Source: Streptomyces bicolor
GTDB lineage: Bacteria > Actinomycetota > Actinomycetes > Streptomycetales > Streptomycetaceae
DNA: 64,000 nucleotides
Direction of reading: 5' to 3'
Assembly: GCF_000719285.1 (NCBI RefSeq)
Contig: NZ_JOFS01000001.1
Coordinates: 62,001-126,000 of the forward strand
Shown here: piece after piece, positions 44,192 through 53,957 of the stretch
Layout of the letters: each line of letters starts with the position of its first letter
Position numbering within the stretch: the stretch's first letter is position 1
Translations under genes and position numbers: made by a program
The notes under the pieces: model-generated
Database searches by the model: none
Told to the model about the DNA's origin: nothing
What the model saw: only the letters and a program-made list of their open reading frames with translations

Positions 44192-44195
<4 letters not shown>
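43473..44195 (+). CDS. narI: Respiratory nitrate reductase gamma subunit (cytochrome b)
   Basis: The 240-residue protein has five transmembrane helices and binds two b hemes; it oxidises menaquinol and feeds NarH. His ligands appear in [20 protein letters not shown] and [21 protein letters not shown]. The C-terminal [10 protein letters not shown] block is typical. Its stop codon shares the palindrome CTAG with the stop of the convergent dnaK gene. Confidence 0.95.
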
Positions 44196-46060
<1,865 letters not shown>

Positions 46061-46106
46061 CGTTGTCCCCTTCCGCCAGGGCACCCCTTTGAACACCAGC
46101 ACAAAA

Positions 46107-46127
46107 CTTGAGTGGGTTCTTGTCAAT
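46107..46127. promoter_or_regulatory. HAIR-like HspR operator before dnaK
   Basis: CTTGAGT is perfect for the left half of the HspR-binding HAIR element (CTTGAGT-N7-ACTCAAG). Seven bases later TGTCAAT keeps only the TCAA core of the right half. On the gene's strand TTGACA overlaps it as a -35 box, so bound HspR would block the promoter. Confidence 0.6.
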
Positions 46128-46159
46128 GGGGCGAGTGACCCGGGGGACGGGCGCCAAAC

Positions 46160-46185
46160 GGGGGCTGAGCGGGCGCTCAGCCCCC
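46160..46185 (-). terminator. Terminator hairpin after the OsmC-family gene
   Basis: GGGGGCTGAGCG pairs exactly with CGCTCAGCCCCC with a minimal loop. It lies ten bases after the stop of the gene at 46196-46624 and separates it from the dnaK promoter. Confidence 0.85.
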
Positions 46186-46195
46186 AGCGGAGCGC

Positions 46196-46624
46196 TCAGG
46201 CAAGCTTCGCCGACAGGGTGATCGTCGTGCCGGTCAGGGCCTGGCTGACCGGGCAGTTCTTCTTGGCGTCCTCAGCGGCGGCGACGAAGGTCTCGTTGTC
46301 GATGCCGGGAACCGTGCCCTCGACGGTGAGGTGGATGCCCGTGATGCCCTCACCCGGCTGGAAGCTCACGTCGGCCGAGGTGACGAGCTTGGTGGGCGGG
46401 GTGCCGGCGCCGTTCAGGGCGTGCGACAGCGCCATGGAGAAGCAGCTGGAGTGCGCTGCGGCGATCAGCTCCTCCGGGCTGGTCTTGCCGTTGGCATCCT
46501 GCGAGCGCGAGGCCCACGTGACCGGCTGCGCCGCGATGGCACCGGAAGAGTCGAAGTTGACGACACCGTTGCCCTCGAGCAGGTTGCCTTCCCAGACGGT
46601 GTGTGCGGAGCGCGTGGTTGCCAC
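46196..46624 (-). CDS. OsmC/Ohr-family peroxiredoxin
   Basis: The 142-residue protein has the two active-site Cys of the OsmC/Ohr fold, in HSSCFSMALSHAL and KKNCPVSQALTG. Length and the opening HTVWEGNLLEGNG suit the OsmC branch. It should detoxify organic hydroperoxides with thiol reductants. The GTG start follows AAGGAAG. It stands as a single gene with a terminator behind it. Confidence 0.9.
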   Translation of the reverse strand: MATTRSAHTVWEGNLLEGNGVVNFDSSGAIAAQPVTWASRSQDANGKTSPEELIAAAHSSCFSMALSHALNGAGTPPTKLVTSADVSFQPGEGITGIHLTVEGTVPGIDNETFVAAAEDAKKNCPVSQALTGTTITLSAKLA

Positions 46625-46688
46625 GATTCTTCCTTTCGCGTGGGGGCCCGTTTCCTGGGTCCGTACCCCCATCCGATCACACTCCGGC

Positions 46689-48488
46689 TCACTGCACGCG
46701 GAAGACCGGCCCACGCGGGGTGAACGGCAGCCGACGACCCTGTGGAATGAGGTACGCGTGCTCGCGCCGCACCCGCAGGACATCGCACCAGCCGTCCGTG
46801 ATGATCAGCACGGGCGCGCCCGGCGGGAAGTCGTCCGCGCGCTGGAGAAGGTCGATCCCGGGCTGCAGGACCGTGCCTCCCCGGCCGTGCACCCGTACCC
46901 GCCCGGCGATGTCCGTCACCGGCACATAGCCCGCGTCGTGCGGCGCCGCGTCGCAGAACACCACGCGCGCCGCCGGTACGTCCCGGGCCTCGGCGTAGGA
47001 GGCGATGGCGCCGAGCGCCTTGCCGAGGAGCACCCGGTCCATGGAACCGGAGGTGTCCAGGACGACGCCGAAGGTGCAGCGGGCGATCTCCTCGGGCGGG
47101 AAGTAACGGCCCGCGCGCGGGATGTCGGGGGTCGACGCCTGGCGACGGGCGGGACGGGCGTACGTCCGCACCGGCTCCGGGCGCGGCACGAACTCGTCGA
47201 ACCAGCGGGCCAGTCGGGCGTCCCACGGCAGCGGCGGATGGCTGAGCGCGCGGATCTCCTGGACCAGGCCCCCGGGCAGGAAACCGCGCTCTTGCTGCTG
47301 GTGCAGGTCCAGGCCGTGCGAGAGGCCCCGGCGGTAGAACTCGTCGAGGTCGCAGGTGTCGCCGGGCGGCCCGAGCGGGGCGCCGAGCACATCGCCGACG
47401 CCCTTGCCGCGCAGGGTGGCCAGCCGGCGCATCCGGCGCGGGTCGCCGGCGATGCGGTCGTACACCTCCTCCGCGGACAGGCCGGTGAACTGCGCGTCGT
47501 ACAGGAGGCCTTGGGGCATCTCCCCGACCTGCATCTCGCGCAGCCAGCCGTTGATGACGTAGTCGCAGGCGACGTTGAACAGGTACGGGTCGCGGGTGCC
47601 GCACCGGTCGCCGTGACGCAGGGCGGCGTGGAGCATCTCGTGGGCGAGGATGAACCGCCATTCCTCGTCCTCGAAGTGACGCAGCGGGTTGATGTAGATC
47701 TCGCCGGCCTCGGCGTTGACGGCGGCGACGGCGATGCCGTGGGCATGGGCGAGTTCGGCGTCGGCGACCAGCCTGATGCCGGCCGCGATGCCGCCGAGCA
47801 GCGGGTAGGAGGTGATGAACCACTCCAGCGCCCACTGCCAGGGCCGTTTCTTGACCGGCTCGCCGTTCATGGAGTCGCGGCGGCCGCCCGCCATGTCCAT
47901 CGCGGTGGAGACGGTCCGGGTCAGCGCGGTGGCGAAGGCCAGCTGGTGGTCGGGGGGCTGCGAGTACCAGCCCGTCCACTCCATCAGGAGCTGGTCGGGC
48001 TCCGGGCCCGCGGTGCCGCAGTGCTCGTAGGCGGCCGGGATGCCGTGCCGGCGCCAGCTCGCGGCGAGTTGCTCCTCGTCGCCGTCCGGGTACGACAGGG
48101 GCAGGTGCTCCGGGATCTGCCCCACGGGGAAGGAGAGCAGGAAGCGGTTGACGACGACGCAGCGTGCGGCGATGTCGTACCGGTCGGGCTGCTCGCGCTT
48201 GCCCTTCACCGCGGGGACGTGCCCGAAGCCGAGGTGCAGCAGAGCGTGCGCGATCGTCCACGCCCAAACGGCGGGCTCGGCGATGCGGGAGGGGTGGAAG
48301 TGCAGGTCGCCGTCGGAGTCGACACGGACCAGCCCGTCGCGGGGCGCATGCTCGCACTCCGCATGGCGGCAGATCCCGAACTCGACGGCGGCGAGCGCGG
48401 GGTTGGCGCGCACGAGCCGTAGCCCCTCGGTGAACGCTTCGGTCGCGAGGTCCCGCTTCCTGTGCCCCTTGCCCTGGTTGCGGCTCAT
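46689..48488 (-). CDS. VWA-like / DUF2201 putative metallopeptidase
   Basis: The 599-residue protein has a zinc-peptidase motif HEMLHAALRHGDRC near residue 275 and a von Willebrand A-like domain from about 465 (FGVVLDTSGSMDR, then LIITDGWCD) with an intact MIDAS DxSxS. This is the DUF2201 architecture. An earlier HALLHLGFGH near residue 85 repeats the His pattern. Such proteins pair with MoxR-type ATPases, which are thought to remodel or insert metals into targets. It overlaps the upstream ATPase gene by ATGA. Confidence 0.85.
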   Translation of the reverse strand: MSRNQGKGHRKRDLATEAFTEGLRLVRANPALAAVEFGICRHAECEHAPRDGLVRVDSDGDLHFHPSRIAEPAVWAWTIAHALLHLGFGHVPAVKGKREQPDRYDIAARCVVVNRFLLSFPVGQIPEHLPLSYPDGDEEQLAASWRRHGIPAAYEHCGTAGPEPDQLLMEWTGWYSQPPDHQLAFATALTRTVSTAMDMAGGRRDSMNGEPVKKRPWQWALEWFITSYPLLGGIAAGIRLVADAELAHAHGIAVAAVNAEAGEIYINPLRHFEDEEWRFILAHEMLHAALRHGDRCGTRDPYLFNVACDYVINGWLREMQVGEMPQGLLYDAQFTGLSAEEVYDRIAGDPRRMRRLATLRGKGVGDVLGAPLGPPGDTCDLDEFYRRGLSHGLDLHQQQERGFLPGGLVQEIRALSHPPLPWDARLARWFDEFVPRPEPVRTYARPARRQASTPDIPRAGRYFPPEEIARCTFGVVLDTSGSMDRVLLGKALGAIASYAEARDVPAARVVFCDAAPHDAGYVPVTDIAGRVRVHGRGGTVLQPGIDLLQRADDFPPGAPVLIITDGWCDVLRVRREHAYLIPQGRRLPFTPRGPVFRVQ

Positions 48489-49546
48489 CGCCGTGCCTCC
48501 ACCAGCCGCGGCATGTCCCGCGCCGCCTCCACCAGGAACCAGGACGGGAGCACCGGGTTGCCGTCGGCGTCGGAGGCGATGACGCTCTGGGCGACCTCGA
48601 CGGAGATCTCCGCGAGCTGCACGAGGAGCGACTTCGCGCGGTACGCGGTCTGCCGGCCGCTCGCCGACATGTGCTCCTTGCTCGCGGGCAGTTCCTTGAT
48701 CAGGCGGCCGCGGAACGACTCGGCGAGGTAGTAGAGCAGGTCGCGGTCCGCCATGCGGTGCGGCCAGCGGGCGTCGCCCTTGATGATCGCCTCGATGCCG
48801 AACTGGCTGCGCACGATCTTGACGTAGCCGCAGAACGCGGTGGCGTGCGTCGGCGTCAGCGTGCCGTGCGCGAGGACTTTCAGCGTCTCCTCGTCGAGGT
48901 CGCGGCCGAAGGAGTGCAGGGCGTCGGAGAGCATGTGCCAGGAGCGGGGCGTGGAGAACGGCTCCTCGGTCTTCGGCGGCTTGGACCACAGGTGGTCGGG
49001 GCGGTCGGTGAGGTGGTCCAGGATCCACGGGTGGATGCCGTTGTTCGCGGCCCAGGTCAGCCAGTCCTTGGCGGAGGCCTCGAGGTGGACGTGGGTGAGA
49101 CGGTTGACGAGCGCGGAGGCGATGGGCCGGGCGAGCGCGTTGTCGGTGGCCCGGTTTCCGGCGCCGATGACGATGGACCCCTTGGGCAGTTCGTAGGTGC
49201 CGATACGGCGGTCCAGGATCAGCGAGTAGAACGCCTTCTGCACATCCGGGGTGGCCGCGTTCAGCTCGTCCAGGAACAGGCAGTACGGCTCGTCGCGGGC
49301 GATCGCCTCCGGCGGGCAGAACACCGACCGCCCGTCCCGGATCTGCGGCACGCCGATCAGGTCCTCCGGGGCGAGCTGGGTGCCGAGCAGGCTCACGCAC
49401 TCCAGCCCCAGCGACTCGGCGAAGTCCCTGACGAGGGAGGACTTTCCGATGCCGGGGGCGCCCCAGATGAAGACCGGCCGCACGGTGGCGAGGCCGAGCA
49501 GGAGGTCGGGGATACGGGCGGGCGTGACGGTTACGGCTGCCTGCAA
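48485..49546 (-). CDS. MoxR-type AAA+ ATPase
   Basis: The 353-residue protein has Walker A GAPGIGKSS at about residue 29, Walker B CLFLDELN and the sensor GAGNRATDN. The start is best placed at TTG 49546, eight bases after AAGGAG; longer frames add Pro/Arg-rich sequence with no family likeness. Its stop overlaps the start of the VWA-like peptidase gene as ATGA. The two form the MoxR-VWA pair seen in many bacteria, in which the ATPase drives a chaperone-like step. Confidence 0.88.
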   Translation of the reverse strand: MQAAVTVTPARIPDLLLGLATVRPVFIWGAPGIGKSSLVRDFAESLGLECVSLLGTQLAPEDLIGVPQIRDGRSVFCPPEAIARDEPYCLFLDELNAATPDVQKAFYSLILDRRIGTYELPKGSIVIGAGNRATDNALARPIASALVNRLTHVHLEASAKDWLTWAANNGIHPWILDHLTDRPDHLWSKPPKTEEPFSTPRSWHMLSDALHSFGRDLDEETLKVLAHGTLTPTHATAFCGYVKIVRSQFGIEAIIKGDARWPHRMADRDLLYYLAESFRGRLIKELPASKEHMSASGRQTAYRAKSLLVQLAEISVEVAQSVIASDADGNPVLPSWFLVEAARDMPRLVEARR

Positions 49547-49723
49547 GGCAGGGGCTCCTTGGGATGTTCGAGAAGGGCGTGCAGGTGTGCGACGCCGGAT
49601 ACGACCAGTGTGTGCGGGCCGCGTGACCGGCGCAGCCGATTTTCCGGCGGTCCGGCGTGACCGGAATGTGCCCTGGGCAAAACCGTCGGGCGGTGACACG
49701 TTGAAGCACGGTCCTCCGTGAGA

Positions 49724-49759
49724 GCCGCTCCTTCGTTCATGGGGGTACGCAGGAGCGGC
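49724..49759 (-). terminator. Candidate terminator after the phosphodiesterase gene
   Basis: GCCGCTCCT pairs exactly with AGGAGCGGC across 18 bases. It starts 17 bases after the stop of the gene at 49776-51869. The rest of the 49547-49775 gap has no gene. Confidence 0.6.
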
Positions 49760-49775
49760 GCCCCCCACCGGGCGG

Positions 49776-51869
49776 TCAGGCCGCCCGCTGGTCCTGCCGC
49801 TCCGTCAGCGGCACTTGAGGGCCGTCCGCCTCCCGCAGCCAGCGCCGCAGCACGCGGTGGACGTGCTCGGCGCCGACGAGGTCCTCCCCGTCGTCGACGG
49901 GCGCGGAGAAGGCCAGCGGCGACAGCAGGAACGGCTTGCCCTGCGCGCCGCCGAGTCCGCCGTGCGAGCCGATCTGCTCCTCGAAGGCGAGGACCTCGCC
50001 GTCGGCCGGGTCGAATGCGGAGTTGACCATGATGTCGGCGGCGTTCGGGAAGGCGTGCGTGCGGCGTACGACGTCGGCGGCGCCCGGCCCGAACGCCTCC
50101 AACGGCCCGGGCTTGTCGTCCAGTTGATCGAGGGGGATCTCCGCACCGTACGCGCCGAGCACGACCCCGCCGTGCTCGGCGCTGCGCACGAGCAGGAAGC
50201 CGACGCCGGGATGGTTGGCGAGGGTGCTGAGCAGGGCCGGGTGGCGGGCGTCGATCTCCTCCTTGGTCATCCGGTGCGGCACGTCCGGGAAGGAGACCAG
50301 GCCGAGGTTGCCGGAGGCCAGCACGATCGGCTCCGAACGGCGCGAGGGGCGGTGCTGCTCGCCGCCCTCCTCGACGGGGATGCGCAGCGCCGCGCGGACC
50401 GCCGCCCGGGCCTCGGCGCCGCTGTGGGTGCGCTGCGCCCGGCGCGGCACGGGCAGCCCGCAGCCGGCGCGCACCAGGTCGCCGAGGCCGAGACCGTAGC
50501 GGGAGCGGAAGGTCTCGCCGGGGCTCTGGCCATGGTCCGACAGCACGACGATGCGGTACGGCCGCGGGGCGTGCTCGGCGACCTTCTCGATCAACGCCAG
50601 CGCGCGGTCGAGGCGTTCGAGGACCTTCTCGGTGTCGCGGCCGGCCGGCCCGGAGTGGTGGGCCACTTCGTCGTACGCCACGAGGTCGGCGTAGACGGCG
50701 GTGCGGCCGGCGAGCATGTCGCCCATCACCGCGGCGACGACGACGTCCCGTTCGACGACGGTCGCGAAGGCGCGGATGAACGGGTAGAGGCCGCCGCGGG
50801 AGACCCTCGGCCGGACCTGCCGGGCCCGGGCCAGGGTGGACTGGCCGATCTCCCGGCCGACCTCGGCGATGAAGGAGAGCGCCGTGCGTACGGCGTTGGC
50901 CGGGTCGGAGAAGTAGGCGAAGTAGCCGGCCCGGGAGCGGTTCTCCCGGCCGCGTCGTCTGGCCGCGATGGACAGCACGAGAGCCTGCTCGTCGGCGCCG
51001 CCGCTGAAGAGGTTGCCGCGGCTGGCTCCGTCGGCGCCGAGGAGCCCGCCGTCACCGGTGCGTTCGATGGCCCGGCGCTGGAGTTCGGCGGCGCTGGTGG
51101 GGCGGTTGCAGACCATCACCTCGCGGCCGGCCTTCTCGTACCAGCGGAACGCGGGGACGTCGTGGTTGCTGCCGTGCAGGATGCCGAGCTGGCTGGCGCC
51201 GGTCTGGCTGGACCAGTCGGTGCGCCAGGGGGTGAGCCGGTGGGTGGGGCGGGCGGCGCCGCCGGGGCTGTCGCCTGTGCCGTCGCCGAGCCAGCGGGCG
51301 ACGGTCGGCATCAGGTCCTTGCCGACGGCGTCGAGGAGGATGTCGTGGCCGACGCCGTCGAGCTGGACGAAGACGGTGCCGGGGCTGGACGGTCCGGGTG
51401 GCAGGGCCCGGCGCCGGCGGTCGGCGAGGCGGTACAGGCGGCGCCGGTACGCGTCGTCGTCCCGTACGGCCAGGGCGGCGCCCGTGGCGGAGGCGACGGC
51501 GGACATCACGGCGGCGACGATGACGGCGGTCTCGGGGGCGGCCTCGCTGTCACCGGAGGGCACCAGGCGCAGGGCGACGATGAGCAGCGAGCCGTTGAGG
51601 AAGAACACCAGCAGGCCGAGCACGAGGGCGGGCACGAGCAGCAGGAGCCGTACGAGGAGGGGCCAGAAGAGCGCCGAGAGCAGACCGAACGCACCTGCGC
51701 CCAGGGCCGCGGTGATGGCGATACGGGTGGCGCTGTCGCCGTCCGCCGACTGCAGTTGGAAGTCGGGCAGGAGGCCGGCGAGCACGAGCATGGTGAGGGT
51801 GGACACGGCCCATACGGCAACGCTCCGCCCGATCTGACTGGCGACCCGTCGCCAACGCCCGTCACGCAC
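49776..51869 (-). CDS. Membrane-anchored alkaline phosphatase-superfamily phosphodiesterase
   Basis: The 697-residue protein has four hydrophobic helices in residues 15-135, laid out like a phage-holin-4 or small membrane domain, fused to a nucleotide pyrophosphatase/phosphodiesterase-type domain. Metal-site blocks are VFVQLDGVGHDILLDA, LVAYDEVAHHSGP and IVVLSDHGQSPGETF, with a further His-bearing IGSHGGLGG near the end. The nucleophile Thr or Ser is probably in TDWSSQTGASQ. It may cut a phosphodiester in a lipid or polymer at the membrane. It starts at GTG 51869. Confidence 0.78.
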   Translation of the reverse strand: MRDGRWRRVASQIGRSVAVWAVSTLTMLVLAGLLPDFQLQSADGDSATRIAITAALGAGAFGLLSALFWPLLVRLLLLVPALVLGLLVFFLNGSLLIVALRLVPSGDSEAAPETAVIVAAVMSAVASATGAALAVRDDDAYRRRLYRLADRRRRALPPGPSSPGTVFVQLDGVGHDILLDAVGKDLMPTVARWLGDGTGDSPGGAARPTHRLTPWRTDWSSQTGASQLGILHGSNHDVPAFRWYEKAGREVMVCNRPTSAAELQRRAIERTGDGGLLGADGASRGNLFSGGADEQALVLSIAARRRGRENRSRAGYFAYFSDPANAVRTALSFIAEVGREIGQSTLARARQVRPRVSRGGLYPFIRAFATVVERDVVVAAVMGDMLAGRTAVYADLVAYDEVAHHSGPAGRDTEKVLERLDRALALIEKVAEHAPRPYRIVVLSDHGQSPGETFRSRYGLGLGDLVRAGCGLPVPRRAQRTHSGAEARAAVRAALRIPVEEGGEQHRPSRRSEPIVLASGNLGLVSFPDVPHRMTKEEIDARHPALLSTLANHPGVGFLLVRSAEHGGVVLGAYGAEIPLDQLDDKPGPLEAFGPGAADVVRRTHAFPNAADIMVNSAFDPADGEVLAFEEQIGSHGGLGGAQGKPFLLSPLAFSAPVDDGEDLVGAEHVHRVLRRWLREADGPQVPLTERQDQRAA

Positions 51870-51960
51870 GCCCAGCCCACCTCACGTCCCGGCCCGCCGC
51901 CCCGAAACGGGCCTTTCGCACCCAGCGTGGCACATGGCTGTGACAGCGGCCGGTGGTCTT

Positions 51961-51978
51961 CGGCCCTCCAGAGGGCCG
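51961..51978 (-). terminator. Short hairpin after the 52028-52435 gene
   Basis: CGGCCCTC pairs exactly with GAGGGCCG across two bases. It lies between two leftward genes and could end the first transcript. A second stem (CTGGGG/CCCCAG) lies at 51992-52010. Confidence 0.55.
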
Positions 51979-52027
51979 GGCTCACCCGTTCCTGGGGGCT
52001 GCCGCCCCAGCCCCCCGAACCCCATCG

Positions 52028-52435
52028 TCAGCGCCCGTCGTACCCGGCCGTCGGCATCGACAGCCTCCGGTGTACCCGGGCCTTCATCTGGGCGTCGTAC
52101 AGCGGCTCCGCGCGGCCCACCGTCTCCACCCGCACCCCGCGCCGGGCGCACTCCGCGGTGAACTCCTCGACGGACGACAGGGCGCTCTCCAGCACCCTGC
52201 GGCTGGGCGCCACGAACAGATCGAGGCCAGAGCGGACGCCTTCCCACAGCACGCTGTGGTCGGCCCGCAACGCCCGTACGAGAAGCTCGCGCGCGACGAC
52301 GTACCCGTGCTCGGCCGCCCAGTGCGCGCACATCGCGTGCTGGCTGCGGGAGTCCACCAGGAAGGGATCGGCGTCCAGCTCTTCGAGCGGCGTCAGACTG
52401 GCGATCGCCGTGACGCGCACTACGGATGGCCCCAT
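52028..52435 (-). CDS. Conserved-looking protein with serine-recombinase-like pattern
   Basis: The 135-residue protein is not confidently recognised. Its pattern VDSRSQHAMCAHWAAEHGY, then LFVAPSRRVLESALSSVEEF and ARRGVRVETVG resembles the catalytic domain of small serine recombinases (resolvase fold). However, the N-terminal catalytic Ser-Arg motif is not clear (RVTAIASLTPLEE), and there is no DNA-binding C-terminus. It may be a recombinase-derived protein with another use. The ATG at 52435 is likely. Confidence 0.55.
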   Translation of the reverse strand: MGPSVVRVTAIASLTPLEELDADPFLVDSRSQHAMCAHWAAEHGYVVARELLVRALRADHSVLWEGVRSGLDLFVAPSRRVLESALSSVEEFTAECARRGVRVETVGRAEPLYDAQMKARVHRRLSMPTAGYDGR

Positions 52436-52519
52436 GGCGCCCCCCTCACCTCCGGGTTTCGCCGCCGACCCTACTCCAGCCCGTACGCTTCGGGGAGTCG
52501 CGCGAAGGAGGCAAAGCAG

Positions 52520-53293
52520 GTGCCGGTGGAGATCACCTGGTGGGGGCACGCCACCTGCACGATCGAGGACTCGAACGTGCGCGTCCTCACCGACCCCTTG
52601 TTCGCGCGCCGGCTCGCACACCTGCGCCGCCGCCGGGGTGCGCCGCCGCCGCCCGACGCCCGGCGCGCGGACGTCGCCCTGGTCTCCCACCTCCACGCCG
52701 ACCACCTGCATGTGCCGTCCCTGGCCAGGCTGCCGCAGGGCACCCGCTTGCTCGTGCCCGCCGGCGCGCCCCGCGCGGTGCCGGGCCTGCGCCGCCTCAC
52801 CTGGCTGCGGGTGACCGAGATGGCGCCCGGGGACGTGACGTCGGTGGGCGAGCTGACCGTGCGGGCCGTGCCCGCGCGGCACGACGGGCGGCGACTGCCC
52901 GTCGGCCCGCACCGCTCCCCCGCCCTCGGCTACGTCATCGAGGGCGAGGCACGCACGTACTTCGCCGGGGACACCGGGCTGTTCGACGCCATGGCGAAGG
53001 AGGTCGGGCCGGTGGACGTGACGCTGCTGCCGGTGGGCGGCTGGGGGCCGTATCTCGGGGAAGGCCATCTGGACGCGGGACGGGCGGCCGAGGCACTGGC
53101 CCGGCTCTCGCCGCGCAGTGCTGTGCCGGTTCACTACGGCACCTACTGGCCGATCGGCATGGACGCCGTACGTCCCCATGAATTCCACTCGCCCGGCGAC
53201 GAGTTCGCACGGCTCGCGGCCGAACGCGCGCCCGGCGTGGCGGTGCACCGGCTGGCGCACGGGGACAGCGTGCGCCTGGGGGTGGCCCCGTGA
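52520..53293 (+). CDS. Metallo-beta-lactamase-fold hydrolase
   Basis: The 257-residue protein has the MBL metal motif LVSHLHADHLH, the GHAT and LTDPLF blocks, the TYFAGDTGLFD strand and a late VPVHYGTYWP His. It belongs to the UlaG/NAPE-PLD-like group, whose members cut phosphoesters or lactones. The GTG start follows GAAGGAGG. The next gene overlaps its stop by GTGA. Confidence 0.87.
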   Translation: MPVEITWWGHATCTIEDSNVRVLTDPLFARRLAHLRRRRGAPPPPDARRADVALVSHLHADHLHVPSLARLPQGTRLLVPAGAPRAVPGLRRLTWLRVTEMAPGDVTSVGELTVRAVPARHDGRRLPVGPHRSPALGYVIEGEARTYFAGDTGLFDAMAKEVGPVDVTLLPVGGWGPYLGEGHLDAGRAAEALARLSPRSAVPVHYGTYWPIGMDAVRPHEFHSPGDEFARLAAERAPGVAVHRLAHGDSVRLGVAP

Positions 53294-53919
53294 CGACACT
53301 GGCCGCCACCGCGACGACGATCCCGCCGGAGTCGACGCAGCAGGCGATCGGCTATCCGTCGCTGTTTCTGCTGGTGCTGATCGGGGCGCTGGTGCCCGTC
53401 GTGCCGACGGGCGCGTTGGTGAGTTCGGCGGCGGTGGTGGCGTTTCACCAGACGGCGCCGTTCTCGCTGGCGCTGGTGTTCGTGACGGCGTCGACGGCCG
53501 CGTTCCTGGGCGATGCGACGCTGTACTGGCTGGGCAGGCGCGGCATGGGCTCGAAGAACGGCTCGCGCTGGCTGGAGGCGATCCGTTCGCGCGCGCCGGA
53601 GGAGCGGCTCACGCAGGCGCAGGACAAGCTCGCGGCCCACGGTGTCGCCGTGCTGGTGCTGTCCCGGCTGGTGCCGGCGGGGCGGCTTCCGGTGATGCTG
53701 GCGTGTCTGCTGGCGAAGTGGCCGATGCGGCGGTTCGCGCGCGGCAACCTTCCGGCGTGCCTGGCGTGGGCGGTGACGTATCAGTTGATCGGGATCCTGG
53801 GGGGCTCGCTGTTCGACGAGCCGTGGGAGGGCGTGGTGGCGGCCGTTGCGCTGACCGTGCTGATCAGCGCCGTCCCAGGTGTGTGGCGGAGGATCCGGAA
53901 GGGAACCGAGGCCGCCTAG
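53290..53919 (+). CDS. DedA-family membrane protein
   Basis: The 209-residue protein has about five hydrophobic segments and DedA (SNARE-associated) signatures: LGDATLYWLGRRGM and VLVLSRLVPAGRLPVMLACLLAKWPMRRF. DedA proteins are linked to undecaprenyl-phosphate or phosphatidyl lipid flipping across the membrane. It is translationally coupled to the upstream hydrolase (GTGA overlap), which hints at a lipid-related role for both. Confidence 0.87.
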   Translation: MTTLAATATTIPPESTQQAIGYPSLFLLVLIGALVPVVPTGALVSSAAVVAFHQTAPFSLALVFVTASTAAFLGDATLYWLGRRGMGSKNGSRWLEAIRSRAPEERLTQAQDKLAAHGVAVLVLSRLVPAGRLPVMLACLLAKWPMRRFARGNLPACLAWAVTYQLIGILGGSLFDEPWEGVVAAVALTVLISAVPGVWRRIRKGTEAA

Positions 53920-53957
53920 ACCCTGGTCCCCCGCGCGGCCTTGCGCCGGCCACCGCC

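Noticed and set aside
46107..46127. Second full HAIR element claimed as perfect
   Set aside because: Only the left half is perfect; the right half keeps four of seven bases, so it is reported as HAIR-like only.
49697..49760. tRNA-like stretch (GAAGCACGGTCCTCCGTGAGAG)
   Set aside because: It lacks a complete cloverleaf, anticodon arm and TTC-loop sequence; the paired arms here fit a terminator better.
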